Of a stretch of DNA of 64,000 nucleotides, positions 9,251-18,138 are shown one piece after another. The notes beneath the pieces were generated by a model. That model was not told the DNA's origin and did no database searches. It saw nothing but the letters and a program-made list of their open reading frames with translations. The translations under genes were made by a program, and so were the position numbers. The stretch's first letter is position 1. Each line of letters opens with the position of its first letter. The DNA comes from Planktothrix rubescens CCAP 1459/22 (lineage in GTDB: Bacteria; Cyanobacteriota; Cyanobacteriia; Cyanobacteriales; Microcoleaceae): positions 62,001 through 126,000 of the forward strand of contig LR882958.1 of assembly GCA_904830895.1 (NCBI GenBank), read 5' to 3'.

Positions 9251-10609
9251 ATGGCGTTAGACTGGCGGCTTAAACCTGGATATTTAAACGCAGGTTGCTC
9301 AGATTTTGAATCTGTACACATTTTGCTGGGATATTTCATTGCAAATCGTCATTCAGCAACCCCCTTACCGAATAAATCTCTGCTCACGGAAAATAAAGCC
9401 TTTGAATGGGGAAAAGGTAAACCTTTAGAAAAGGTGATTAACTGTCAGTCGGATTTTGAATTTCTGATGCAACATCCTCGGCTTTTTCGGAATGCGATCG
9501 CCATTATTGAACCCTGGGAACACGTTGGATATAATCCATTAGGAGAGCACGTTAGAGCATCCCTTAATGTTGCCTATATTGCTCAAACAATTGCGGACTG
9601 CGACTCAATTTTGTTTCCTTTGTGGTCGTCAGGATTACTCGATCCTGAAACAATTATTCCGGTGATTTCTTCTGGGTTAGCGGTGGTTGTGGAAGGAGGA
9701 GATCCATCAGTCCGAGATGCTTCTAGCTTTGCAGGTGGCAAATCTTCTCTCGCAGATTTACATTTATTTGTGGAAAAGTTACTGTTATCTCGAACACCAA
9801 CCAGTGCCCCCGCAATTTTTATTTGTTTAGGACATCAATTAGCTGCCCAAGGACACATTAATTTGATTCAAAAGGCGGTGCAACAGGTACTTAATTTAAG
9901 CCAATTAGAGAACGATTTATCAGGAAAAACTCTCAAAGCCTTGCAAAATGTTTGTCAAGAAATTGAAAGGATTGGGAATTCTCTTTCTGTTCAGAAAAAG
10001 AATGGTAATATCGTGGCTCGAAGTTGGCATGATCCTGAATTTGCTGTGGGGCCAAACGAATTTAAAGAAGTTGGCGATCGCCAGTTACATCATTACGAAT
10101 CTCCTGATAGCGAAAGTTCAGGAATTCCCCAAGAATTAATTACAGTTCATGAAGTAACGGCTGATGAATTTGAAGGAGTGATTGATACTTCTATCGAATA
10201 TGAACACGAACTTAATATTGCCATGTTTCACTCAGATGAAGTGAATGAAGAAGCAATTCTATTTGCAAATTGGGCCTATAGATTACTCCATGATACGATT
10301 ATTTCCCATCGTCATATTCTCGCAGGAAGTCCCCTATCTTGGCTGATGCAAATGCCTTATGCGATAGAAATTCTCTGTTCAACAGCCCATGAAGATGAAA
10401 TTCTCACCGAATGTTCTGCAACCTGTATCAACTATAAAGATTTTGAAAGTAAGTTGATTCGGCGCTCATTTACCTGTCAATTTCACCCAGAATTATTATC
10501 GGATTTAAGGTCTGTGGGTTTTCGTAAACATCCCGAATATTCTGAACTTAAAAAAGATGATGGAGCCCGATTATTTGCTCGATTACTCTATGCTGGGATG
10601 CAAGAGTAG
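9251..10609 (+). CDS. Orphan class I glutamine amidotransferase-like protein
   Basis: A 452-residue soluble protein. Residues 188-200 (AIFICLGHQLAAQ) look like the nucleophile elbow of class I glutamine amidotransferases, with Cys192. Residues 409-414 (CQFHPE) match the catalytic His-x-Glu. The GATase-like fold therefore seems to span about 85-420, with a long acidic insertion (roughly 255-325) between the two halves. No synthase partner domain or gene is adjacent, so the acceptor is unknown. It could be a glutaminase, a peptidase-like relative or an inactive homologue. The motif reading is reasonably strong; the function is open. Confidence 0.6.
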   Translation: MALDWRLKPGYLNAGCSDFESVHILLGYFIANRHSATPLPNKSLLTENKAFEWGKGKPLEKVINCQSDFEFLMQHPRLFRNAIAIIEPWEHVGYNPLGEHVRASLNVAYIAQTIADCDSILFPLWSSGLLDPETIIPVISSGLAVVVEGGDPSVRDASSFAGGKSSLADLHLFVEKLLLSRTPTSAPAIFICLGHQLAAQGHINLIQKAVQQVLNLSQLENDLSGKTLKALQNVCQEIERIGNSLSVQKKNGNIVARSWHDPEFAVGPNEFKEVGDRQLHHYESPDSESSGIPQELITVHEVTADEFEGVIDTSIEYEHELNIAMFHSDEVNEEAILFANWAYRLLHDTIISHRHILAGSPLSWLMQMPYAIEILCSTAHEDEILTECSATCINYKDFESKLIRRSFTCQFHPELLSDLRSVGFRKHPEYSELKKDDGARLFARLLYAGMQE

Positions 10610-10658
10610 GGACGGATTAATTTAAGAAATTCAGGCTATTTCGGAGAAAGTTTTCTAG

Positions 10659-10988
10659 GTTGTAAGTTTTCGGGAGATGTCGCCGAGTGAGCAAGTTAAA
10701 GCGTTGCAAAATGGCGGGATTGATATTGCTTTTATGGGTAATCCACCCGATAAATTAGAAGAAGAATTTATGGTCAATAGTCATGCCTCAATGATTGCTT
10801 TGGTTGCCACAGGGCAAGGGGTAGCAATTATGCCGAGTGAGGCAGAAGCACTACCCCATCCCCAAACGGTGTTTGTCAAGCTACACCATCCCCTATACTA
10901 CGCCCGCTCCACTGCCGTTTGGAGGAAAGAAACACCCGCTCAATCTTTAGATAAATTTCTAAAAATTCTATGGGATTATATTCAATAG
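10659..10988 (+). pseudogene. LysR-family regulator remnant (effector-binding domain pieces)
   Basis: The readable frame VVSFREMSPSEQVKALQNGG then IDIAFMGNPPDKLEEEF matches the start of a LysR effector-binding domain. It jumps straight to SHASMIALVATGQGVAIMP, which normally lies some 80 residues later. The N-terminal helix-turn-helix is absent, and a stop at 10656-10658 precedes the frame. So the gene has lost its 5' half and an internal block, although the last 103 codons remain open. It is not expected to bind DNA. Confidence 0.75.
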
Positions 10989-11036
10989 TTTTCTATAATT
11001 TTAATCCACTTGGCTCCTTAATATCAATCAAACTTT

Positions 11037-11966
11037 ATGATGAAATTAATCAAAAACTCAACTTGGCTAGATTTAGCAATTGATTTAAGAAACTCGGTTA
11101 TTCTGACTATTTGGCGGCGAGTAATAGCGACGATGATCTTTGCTTTACTGATCACCATTGCCTATCACCAAGGAATTGCCGTCAACCAACCGATTCTCTC
11201 CACTTTAATTCCTGGAATCGTCCTGGGACTATTATTAGTTTTTAGGACAAATACAGCTTATGACAGATTTTGGGAAGGTTGTAAACTTTGGTATGACTTG
11301 ATTAATGCAGGTCGAATTTTGTGCCGGAATATTTGGACAATTGTTCCTGAAAATAGCACTGAAAGCCGGGCAAAAAAAAATACTCATATCAGATTAGTGG
11401 GTATATTAATAATGGCGATCAAATTACGTTTGAGAAACGAAAATATTGATGATAATATAGCAGAATTAATGACTCCAGAAGACTATTTGGAACTACAAAA
11501 AACTGATAATATTCCCCTGAGAATTATTAATTGGTTTGCCGAATATTTTCGTCATCTTTATTATGAAGATCAGGTAATTCCCTATAGATTTTTTATTGAA
11601 TTGAATCGTTCTTTAGACCAAATCATAATGCTATTTAGTAGTTGCGAACGAATTTTAAATACCCCACTTCCTAGAGCTTATTCAATTCATCTCAAACATT
11701 TATTGTTGTTATATTGTTTTGCTTTACCTTTTCAATTTGTCAAAGAACTAGATTGGTTTACTATTCCGGTTGTGGGAATTATTAGTTTTGCTTTATTAGG
11801 AATAGAAGATATTGGTGTGGAAATTGAAAATCCTTTCGGTTATGATCGCAATGACTTACCTTTAGATCAATTTTGCCAACAACTACAAGCTGAAATCGAA
11901 ACAGAATGGGTTAATTGGGATAATTCTATACCTAAAAACAGTAAGACTATGGAACCAAAGAGTTAA
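11037..11966 (+). CDS. Bestrophin-family membrane protein (UPF0187/YneE-like)
   Basis: A 309-residue integral membrane protein. Recognisable bestrophin features are WRRVIATMIFALLITIA near the N-terminus, the conserved FRTNTAYDRFWEG (about residues 69-81), the middle RIINWFAEYFRHLYYEDQ, and the C-terminal pair FALPFQFVKELDWFTIPVVG and GIEDIGVEIENPFGYDRNDL. Family members form pentameric anion or cation channels; cyanobacterial relatives are proposed to carry anions such as bicarbonate, which is only a possibility here. It is monocistronic, starting from tandem ATG codons. Confidence 0.9.
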   Translation: MMKLIKNSTWLDLAIDLRNSVILTIWRRVIATMIFALLITIAYHQGIAVNQPILSTLIPGIVLGLLLVFRTNTAYDRFWEGCKLWYDLINAGRILCRNIWTIVPENSTESRAKKNTHIRLVGILIMAIKLRLRNENIDDNIAELMTPEDYLELQKTDNIPLRIINWFAEYFRHLYYEDQVIPYRFFIELNRSLDQIIMLFSSCERILNTPLPRAYSIHLKHLLLLYCFALPFQFVKELDWFTIPVVGIISFALLGIEDIGVEIENPFGYDRNDLPLDQFCQQLQAEIETEWVNWDNSIPKNSKTMEPKS

Positions 11967-12062
11967 CTAATTTAAAGTAATTGCTAAACTGAAACAAAGG
12001 TTGTTATTTTCCAAGAGTTTAACAGAAGTGAGTCATCAAATTCAATAAGGATAACCATAATT

Positions 12063-13916
12063 ATGAATATGAAATCATCTTATTCAAATTTACGCATTGA
12101 ACTCGTTGAAACCAGCTTTGAGAAAATTAAGCCCCGGGCGGTCGAATTTGTCTCTAGCTTTTACCAAAATCTGTTTGAAACTTATCCAGAAACTCAACGT
12201 TTATTTGGCAAAACTGATATGGATAAGCAAGGGAAAAAACTGCTTAATTCTCTAATTTTATTAGTCGAAGGTTTACGCACACCTGAATTGTTAGTTCCCA
12301 TTCTCAAAGATTTAGGCGCTAGACATAAAGGCTATGGTACAGTTGCAGAATATTATCCCCTTGTCGGTGACATTTTATTACAAACTTTTGCCGATTATTT
12401 GCAAGCAGATTGGACTCCCGAAGTCGCACAAGCTTGGCTTGAGATTTACACAACAACCTCTCAATTAATGTTAGAAGGTGCAGGGGTAGATATTTCTCAG
12501 TTAAGCACACAGCCAGAGATACAAAACCCTCCCTCACCGCCTCAAATATCCGTTTCCTTAGCTAAAGAAACAACCCCGCAATTATCGACAACTGCACAAA
12601 TAGAACTCGTTGAAACGAGCTTTGAGAAAATCAAGCCACGGGCGGTCAAATTTGTTGCTAGTTTTTATGAAAATCTGTTTGAAACTTATCCAGAAACTCA
12701 ACATTTGTTTGGCAAAACTGATATGGATAAGCAAGGGAAAAAACTACTTAATTCTCTAATTTTATTAGTAGAAGGTTTACGCACACCCGAAGCGCTGATT
12801 CCCGTGTTAAAAGATTTGGGTGCTAGACATAAAGGCTATGGTACAATTACAGAACATTATCCCCTTGTGGGTGAAATTTTACTCAATACTTTCGCCGATT
12901 ATTTACAAGAAGATTGGACTCCAGATGTCGCACAAGCTTGGCTTGAGATTTATACAAATACCTCTAATTTAATGTTAGAAGGTGCAGGGGTAGATGTTGC
13001 TGTAAAATCAGAAAAACCGGAAATCAAAGCTATACCCTTTCCCTCATCAACTGGGGAAACGGTTTTCCCCCAATCTGGAAGAATGGGTAGGGAGAAAACT
13101 GCACCACAGCAACGGAATTTAAGTCAAGTCATTAGACTAATATTAAAACCCCTAAAACTAATTCAAAATAGTTTTAAATATATTTTCAAAAAAATTCTGG
13201 ATTGGTTTTGGGAATCACCTACATGGGTCGTAGCCATTACCATTGCTTTTATGTTGGTGGTTTTAGTTATTTTTACCCCTGATGATTCGGTACTATCGAG
13301 AATTTTATCAGACATTGAACCGATTAGTATTATCGTGGCTATCATTCTATATGTCAAAGAAATTCCTGACCGAAAAAAAGAATTTCGATATCAAGCTTGG
13401 AGTGTGATTGATGCGGCTCATGGTGTCAAAGTTAGCCCAGCCAGAATTATTGCTTTACAAGATTTGAATGAAGATGGAGTTGCTTTAAATAATTTAGATT
13501 TACCCGGAGCGAAATTAGTCAGAATTAATCTTCCTAAAGCTGATTTAAGCGAAGCTAATTTAACTAAATCTGACCTGAATCATGCTGACCTGAATCATGC
13601 TAATCTGGGAAATGCTTTACTAGCTCGCGTAAACCTTACGGGCGCTAATTTGAGTCATGCTAACTTTGGTTTTGCGAAACTAAGTTACGCAAATCTGAGT
13701 AGTGCTAACCTGAGTCATGCTAACCTAATTTGTGCTGATTTAAGACATACAAATTTGAGTGGAGCAAATCTCAGCAATGCGAATCTGAGTGGTGCAGATA
13801 TGAAAGGTGCTTATTTAACAGGCGCGAACCTCAGAGGTGCTAATGTCAGTCAATATGACTTGCGTGGAGCCTATTTAAAAGGTGCTATAATGCCTGACGG
13901 ATCAAAACATCCTTAA
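12063..13916 (+). CDS. Tandem-globin / transmembrane / pentapeptide-repeat protein
   Basis: A 617-residue fusion. Two nearly identical globin domains lie at about residues 10-142 and 178-312. Each has the proximal His in ARHKGYG (88 and 256), a Gln at the distal E7 place in MDKQGKKL (56 and 224) and a Tyr at B10 in SFY (34 and 202). A Tyr/Gln pocket recalls flavohaemoglobins, suggesting O2/NO chemistry or gas sensing. Hydrophobic segments at about 388-404 and 419-431 may span or bind membrane. Pentapeptide repeats of A(N/D)LSx type run from about 475 to the end. No reductase or output enzyme is present, so the role is unknown. Confidence 0.85.
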   Translation: MNMKSSYSNLRIELVETSFEKIKPRAVEFVSSFYQNLFETYPETQRLFGKTDMDKQGKKLLNSLILLVEGLRTPELLVPILKDLGARHKGYGTVAEYYPLVGDILLQTFADYLQADWTPEVAQAWLEIYTTTSQLMLEGAGVDISQLSTQPEIQNPPSPPQISVSLAKETTPQLSTTAQIELVETSFEKIKPRAVKFVASFYENLFETYPETQHLFGKTDMDKQGKKLLNSLILLVEGLRTPEALIPVLKDLGARHKGYGTITEHYPLVGEILLNTFADYLQEDWTPDVAQAWLEIYTNTSNLMLEGAGVDVAVKSEKPEIKAIPFPSSTGETVFPQSGRMGREKTAPQQRNLSQVIRLILKPLKLIQNSFKYIFKKILDWFWESPTWVVAITIAFMLVVLVIFTPDDSVLSRILSDIEPISIIVAIILYVKEIPDRKKEFRYQAWSVIDAAHGVKVSPARIIALQDLNEDGVALNNLDLPGAKLVRINLPKADLSEANLTKSDLNHADLNHANLGNALLARVNLTGANLSHANFGFAKLSYANLSSANLSHANLICADLRHTNLSGANLSNANLSGADMKGAYLTGANLRGANVSQYDLRGAYLKGAIMPDGSKHP

Positions 13917-13976
13917 TCCTAATAATACTTGATAATTTCTTCTAGCATAAATCTGTAAAAAAAGGAATAGAATTTC

Positions 13977-14294
13977 ATGGAATTTAACAAAAATACCCTG
14001 GCTCAAACAATGGCTTTTTTACTCTCAATTCCTCCTGAAAGTAATTTGGCTAAGTTACTCAAATTATGCTTAGTGACTCAATATAATGGAGAAAATTTAG
14101 GTCAAAATGCTTTGGAAAAAAGCTATGAATTAATTAGCAACCCCACTGATTTACCCTATTGGATACAAGAAGTGATTCAAAGCAATAATAAAATTACACC
14201 GGAAGAATGGCAAGCTTTTGGGCAACTGAATTTAACACAGACTCAGGATTTTATTAATACTTTATTGCAAGAATTAGATAATTTAAAATTTTAA
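13977..14294 (+). CDS. Hypothetical small protein
   Basis: Not recognised. A 105-residue helical protein with a Leu-rich N-terminal helix ([22 protein letters not shown]), not hydrophobic enough to be a clear membrane anchor. It begins 60 bp after the globin fusion in the same direction, preceded by a purine-rich AAAAGGAAT. It could be cotranscribed with that gene. No motif suggests a function. Confidence 0.55.
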
Positions 14295-14361
14295 ATTTGG
14301 GTAATATTAGGGTAGCTATTAACTTTATTTTGTGTAGATATGCAAAATAAAAATAATATAG

Positions 14362-14487
14362 CAGGGAACAGGGAACACCGGAACACCGGAACACCGGAAC
14401 AGCCCCCCCAAACCCCCCGTGCACGGGGGGCTAGGGGGGGAGGGAACAGGGTGGAGGATGTGTAATTAATTTTGTTTAGGTACTTAG
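14362..14487. repeat. Dispersed palindromic element, copy 1 (GGAACACCGG / CCCCCCGTGCACGGGGGG)
   Basis: Tandem GGAACACC units lead into a long palindrome centred on GTGCAC (about 14402-14444), then GGGAACAGGGTGGAGGATGTGTAATTAATTTTGTTTAGGTACTTA. The same arrangement recurs at 56169-56499. The right end has a partly matching inverted left end (AAGTA...CAAAATAAATTAC) best seen in copy 2, which suggests a non-autonomous transposable element. Confidence 0.7.
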
Positions 14488-14551
14488 AGCGCTACGCACT
14501 AGGAAACAGGGAACAGGATTTAGAAGTATCCTAACTGTAATGCGTAGCGCT
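14488..14551. repeat. Small inverted-repeat element (MITE-like), copy 1
   Basis: AGCGCTACGCA at 14488-14498 is the exact complement of TGCGTAGCGCT at 14541-14551. The interior (CACTAGG, GGAACAG, TTTAGAAGT, TCCTAACT) matches the copy at 27461-27565. It abuts the previous palindromic repeat, so 14295-14579 is filled by two repeats and holds no gene. Confidence 0.75.
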
Positions 14552-14579
14552 ATAGATTAAACTTAACCCACCCTTAATA

Positions 14580-15101
14580 TTATTGGACTCCCATGCGAAT
14601 TTCCGAACAAAAAGAAGCCTGAGTTAGTCCAGTATTGTTTTTAACAATGCTAGTTCTAAGTCGGAGATTTGGCATCAAATACCATAACCTTTCTTCTACA
14701 TAAAAGTTAGGAGATTCTGTAATTATGGTTAATACTTCATCCTCTCCGAAACTATAGCTTCCCGATAGAGATTGATTCGGGTTAGTACCTTGAGATTGGA
14801 GTAATTGACCTGCTTGGGGATGTTCAGGATTAATAATTGGAACTAAAATAGCCGAGCCTTTTTGTTGATTAGAGTTTCCTTCTGTTGTTCCATCCCAGGT
14901 CAAGCGAAACCCATCGGAAATTGTGGTCGGGTCAATATGATGCTGTTGACAAAGTTGAATAACTTTAGCATCAGTTTGGGGTAAACTCTCAATAATCAGA
15001 TTAGACTTACCCGCCTGTAATTGTCCTGATTTTAAATTGTGTAAAGTGCGTTGGGAAAACCATTTTCCAGCACTTAATTCAAAAAATTCAATAATATTCA
15101 T
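14580..15101 (-). CDS. CpeS/CpcS-family phycobiliprotein chromophore lyase
   Basis: A 173-residue member of the CpeS/CpcS lyases, lipocalin-like proteins that attach phycocyanobilin or phycoerythrobilin to a cysteine of phycobiliprotein subunits. The start (MNIIEFFELSAGKWFSQRT) and the signature EERLWYLMPNLRLRTSIVK near residues 138-156 are characteristic. Length is typical. Which subunit it serves cannot be told from sequence, so I give no symbol. It is separated from the next minus-strand gene by 240 bp containing an inverted repeat, so it is probably transcribed alone. Confidence 0.88.
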   Translation of the reverse strand: MNIIEFFELSAGKWFSQRTLHNLKSGQLQAGKSNLIIESLPQTDAKVIQLCQQHHIDPTTISDGFRLTWDGTTEGNSNQQKGSAILVPIINPEHPQAGQLLQSQGTNPNQSLSGSYSFGEDEVLTIITESPNFYVEERLWYLMPNLRLRTSIVKNNTGLTQASFCSEIRMGVQ

Positions 15102-15207
15102 CTTTGATAAACTAAAAAAGGAAAAGCTGATTTCACTTAGTTTTATTGCATAAAGAAGTTTGATGCAATTGCTTCTTATTGTAGCACAGTCTATTCCAAA
15201 TTAGAAA

Positions 15208-15267
15208 TAGGGGCGGGTTTAGATAGTTTTGGGGTGAAAATCACAGATAGTCTCGAACCCGCCCCTA
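15208..15267. repeat. Inverted repeat (TAGGGGCGGGTT ... AACCCGCCCCTA)
   Basis: A 12-bp perfect inverted repeat encloses about 36 bp. It sits between the LD-carboxypeptidase and the lyase gene, both on the minus strand. It may be a short interspersed element or part of a terminator. A 'TTTGTGTC' simple repeat follows at about 15299-15327. Confidence 0.6.
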
Positions 15268-15341
15268 CGATGATAATTTATATAATGTTTATAACAATTT
15301 CTTTGTGTCTTTGTGTCTTTGTGGTTAAATTAGACTTAACT

Positions 15342-16241
15342 CTAACCCCAACTTAATGTTCCCTTTTCTCCATCAAGATTAACCATCATCCCAACGGGTA
15401 AAATAGGATTAGATCCTTGATGACCAAAGGGTAAATTAGAGACAATGGGAATGCCTAAATCCCCTAAGCGATCGCGTAATACTTCTTCTAGGGTAAAACT
15501 ATTATTATTCCCTTTAGCATGACAATCACTAAATCTTCCTAATCCAATTCCTCTAACTCCTTTAAACCCTCCGACCATGCGCCAATAGGTTAACATTCGA
15601 TCCAAACGATAGGGTTCTTCGTTAACATCTTCAAAAGCAATAATAGTATTAGTTAAATCCGGTTGATAGGCTGTTCCTAATAAGTTGGTTGCCACAGTTA
15701 AGTTAGCTGGAAATAATCGACCTGAAACCGATTTTCCACCCCAACCTTCTCCTTGTAAAGTATCAAAAAATCCGGTTTCTATTCCTTTAAATAAACGTTG
15801 AATTGACCAATCTGGCTCAGTAGCTAAGGTGGTAATAACTGGGCCATGAATGCCGATAATTTGGGGGTGATTTGCAAAAGCCCATAATAGTCCGGTAATA
15901 TCAGAAAATCCGATTAAAAATTTAGGATCGGGGGAAATTTGGGTGATATTTTCCCATTTCCAACCTTCTAATAATCGAGTTGAACCAAACCCGCCCCTAG
16001 CGCATAAAATCCCGCGACAATTGGGATCGGTTAAGGCTTCTATTAACTGTTGTCGGCGGTTTTCATCGGTTCCGGCTAAATAGCCTGTAACTTGATCAAA
16101 ACCCGATGTTAATTCAATATTATAACCATGCGATCGCCAAATTTCAAGCCCAGCCTCAAACCTTTCCCATTCTCTTAATGCTCCACTGGGGGTAATTACT
16201 TTTAATTTATCTCCGGGTTTTAATCTTGGAAAATTGTTCAT
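15342..16241 (-). CDS. LD-carboxypeptidase (peptidase family S66)
   Basis: This cytoplasmic serine peptidase removes the terminal D-Ala from murein tetrapeptides during peptidoglycan recycling. The 299 residues show S66 landmarks: KPGDKLKVITPSG at the N-terminus, ILCARGGFGSTRLL, the nucleophile in LIGFSDITGLLWA, the Glu of IAFEDVNEEPYRLDRML and the His of LPFGHQGSNPILPVG. All three catalytic positions are present. It lies near a GH108 muramidase (17370-18017), suggesting a small cell-wall neighbourhood, though a dispersed hairpin repeat separates it from the upstream glycosyltransferase. Confidence 0.92.
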   Translation of the reverse strand: MNNFPRLKPGDKLKVITPSGALREWERFEAGLEIWRSHGYNIELTSGFDQVTGYLAGTDENRRQQLIEALTDPNCRGILCARGGFGSTRLLEGWKWENITQISPDPKFLIGFSDITGLLWAFANHPQIIGIHGPVITTLATEPDWSIQRLFKGIETGFFDTLQGEGWGGKSVSGRLFPANLTVATNLLGTAYQPDLTNTIIAFEDVNEEPYRLDRMLTYWRMVGGFKGVRGIGLGRFSDCHAKGNNNSFTLEEVLRDRLGDLGIPIVSNLPFGHQGSNPILPVGMMVNLDGEKGTLSWG

Positions 16242-16275
16242 GATTGTTTGTTTGTGATATAAAATAATAATAATA

Positions 16276-16301
16276 AGAAAGCCCTTCAGGGCTTACTACG
16301 G
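16276..16301. repeat. Dispersed hairpin repeat (AGCCCTTCAGGGCT family)
   Basis: AAGAAAGCCCTTCAGGGCTTACTAC contains a short perfect hairpin. Close relatives occur at 25493-25518, 25527-25553, about 26550-26578, 27891-27921 and 31292-31320. This copy overlaps the last codons of the glycosyltransferase gene (stop at 16296), so it may double as a terminator. Confidence 0.7.
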
Positions 16302-17363
16302 GATGAGTTGAAATAACCATTGTTCCATGCGATCACCTAATCTATCTAAAGAATATTCGGTTTCTGCCTGTTTACGACACACAGAACGGTCAATTTTATC
16401 TATATTATTGATAGCATGAACTAACTGATTAATATTATCAGGTTCTACTAACCAACCTGTAATTCCATCTCGAATAATTTCTGTTGGCCCGCCTCGACGA
16501 TAGGAGATGACTGGAACACCACAGGCTAAGGCTTCAATTGCAACATTTCCAAAGGCTTCTATCCAGCGATGGGTCATTAGTAAAGCCCGACATTGACCTA
16601 GTTTTGCTTGCAGTTTTTCTGTTGATAAAAAGCCTAAATATTCCATAGGAGCATCAACATAATTATTCAGAATATTTTCCCAATAAACTGGGTCTTGAAT
16701 CTTGCCCATAATCATTAAGGGTATACCCGTTTTAGCTGAAGCAGCCACCGCATCTTCTAAACCTTTTTCTGGGGAAATTCTACCCACCCAAGCCAATTGA
16801 TTTTGGGGTTGACTGCAAAAACAATATTGAGATAATTCAATAGCACTACTTAAACAAAAATAACCCTCTTTTAAGCCAAAGGTTTCCCCTTGACTATGGG
16901 TATGAAAAGCAATAGAACCCGGACAGTGTTTGATTGCTTCTTGAACCGCCCGATCCATCACATCCGTTAAAGAAGCCATGCTGACTAAATGGATTAATTT
17001 ACCTTTAAAAAAAGGTGTTAAAAATAAAGGCAACCAATCATAAGCAAAATTGACAATAATATCATACTGATCCGCTATTTTTATGGTATAATTCCACATA
17101 TTGGCTAATACGGAATTATTGGGTAAAATTACTGGATCTTGACGACTTTGGGTTTGGGCTAAAGTTTGTAATTCTCCTGGAATTTCTACTATTGAAAATG
17201 ATTCTAATTTAGAAGTTTTAGGAGCAACAATTGTAATTTTATGACCCCGTTTTCGCAAAATCTTTGCCAGATTTAATACCGTTAATTCCACACCTCCTCC
17301 CAACCCAGACCCCAAGGGCCCAACCGGAGTAGATACTAATAATAATTTTAAAGATTTGTTCAT
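16296..17363 (-). CDS. GT4 glycosyltransferase, probably UDP-glucose:tetrahydrobiopterin glucosyltransferase
   Basis: A 355-residue GT-B enzyme. The N-terminus (LLVSTPVGPLGSGLGGGVEL, then TVLNLAK) closely resembles the cyanobacterial tetrahydrobiopterin alpha-glucosyltransferase described in Synechococcus, as do FAYDWLPLFLTPFF, LAWVGRISPEKGLEDAV and WIEAFGNVAIEALACGVPVI. The nucleotide-sugar site is the EAFGNVAIEALACG stretch. I recall this similarity from memory, so substrate specificity is likely but not proven. The product would be a glycosylated pterin. It begins 6 bp after the muramidase gene ends, so the two are probably cotranscribed. Confidence 0.8.
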   Translation of the reverse strand: MNKSLKLLLVSTPVGPLGSGLGGGVELTVLNLAKILRKRGHKITIVAPKTSKLESFSIVEIPGELQTLAQTQSRQDPVILPNNSVLANMWNYTIKIADQYDIIVNFAYDWLPLFLTPFFKGKLIHLVSMASLTDVMDRAVQEAIKHCPGSIAFHTHSQGETFGLKEGYFCLSSAIELSQYCFCSQPQNQLAWVGRISPEKGLEDAVAASAKTGIPLMIMGKIQDPVYWENILNNYVDAPMEYLGFLSTEKLQAKLGQCRALLMTHRWIEAFGNVAIEALACGVPVISYRRGGPTEIIRDGITGWLVEPDNINQLVHAINNIDKIDRSVCRKQAETEYSLDRLGDRMEQWLFQLIP

Positions 17364-17369
17364 ATATAG

Positions 17370-18017
17370 TTATTGTTTTTTGAGTAAATCCACGGCTTCT
17401 TGTAATAACTGAATAGCCTGTTCTACTTTACTCAATATTTCCGTTTGATTGACAGGTTTTGCTGTTGGTTTCGGTGTTGTTAATCCGCCTAATTCATTCA
17501 CATAGCGCAATAAATCCTGATCTCGTCGTAACCATCCCGCCAAGAAAACTTCTTGACTGGGGTTAGCTTTTACCCGTTGATACCGATAGTCAATTCGATT
17601 CTGACCATAGCGTTGGGCGGTTTGTAAATTATTGACTTTTTCTAGTGCAGTTTTTGATTTAGCTCCAAAATTTCCATCAACTGTTAACCCGCCAATGGCT
17701 TCTTGTAGAAATTCTAAACTACCTTTGACACTAAAATTAACGGCGGTATCAAAATGGGCTACGGCTAAAGGTAAGACCATGGAATCTGCTAAACAGGGTT
17801 TCCAAAATTGTTCATAATAGACTGCTTCTACTTCGGTTGAGGTAATTTGTAAAACTGACTTAGAAGCTAATTTTTTACCTTGTAAATAGCTATCATAAGT
17901 GGGTTGAGAAATACCATAATTGACTGTACCCGCTAAATCTCTAGGATCGCCAACACCAGCTTCCCATTTTAAGGTAAATTTTAACGCGGTTTTAAAGGCT
18001 TCAGGATATTCAGGCAT
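17370..18017 (-). CDS. GH108-family N-acetylmuramidase-like protein
   Basis: A 215-residue protein. The N-terminal lysozyme-like domain shows FKTALKFTLKWEAGVGDPRD with the expected catalytic Glu in KWEAG, then GTVNYGISQPTYDSYL and VYYEQFWKPC. These are GH108 hallmarks of phage-type peptidoglycan hydrolases. The region LQEAIGGLTVDGNFGAKSKTAL is the predicted peptidoglycan-binding part. No signal peptide is visible, so export would need a holin or another route. A short helical tail follows (about 185-215). It is likely cotranscribed with the glycosyltransferase 6 bp downstream. Confidence 0.87.
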   Translation of the reverse strand: MPEYPEAFKTALKFTLKWEAGVGDPRDLAGTVNYGISQPTYDSYLQGKKLASKSVLQITSTEVEAVYYEQFWKPCLADSMVLPLAVAHFDTAVNFSVKGSLEFLQEAIGGLTVDGNFGAKSKTALEKVNNLQTAQRYGQNRIDYRYQRVKANPSQEVFLAGWLRRDQDLLRYVNELGGLTTPKPTAKPVNQTEILSKVEQAIQLLQEAVDLLKKQ

Positions 18018-18041
18018 GGTTTTAATTCAGGGTAATGGGGA

Positions 18042-18109
18042 TCACGGATTTAAGAGGATTTCACGGATTTCACGGATTTTAATCTGTGTTAATCTGCGTA
18101 ATCCTCTTA
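18042..18109. repeat. Dispersed repeat of CACGGATTT / TTAATCTGTGTTAATCTGCG type, copy 1
   Basis: The segment between hemC and the muramidase gene matches 31645-31708 in inverted orientation. Shared blocks are TCACGGATTTCACGGATTTT, AATCTGTGTTAATCTGCGTA and ATCCT. It is non-coding. Confidence 0.7.
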
Positions 18110-18138
18110 GAACTATTAACACCTAAACAGGAGAATAA

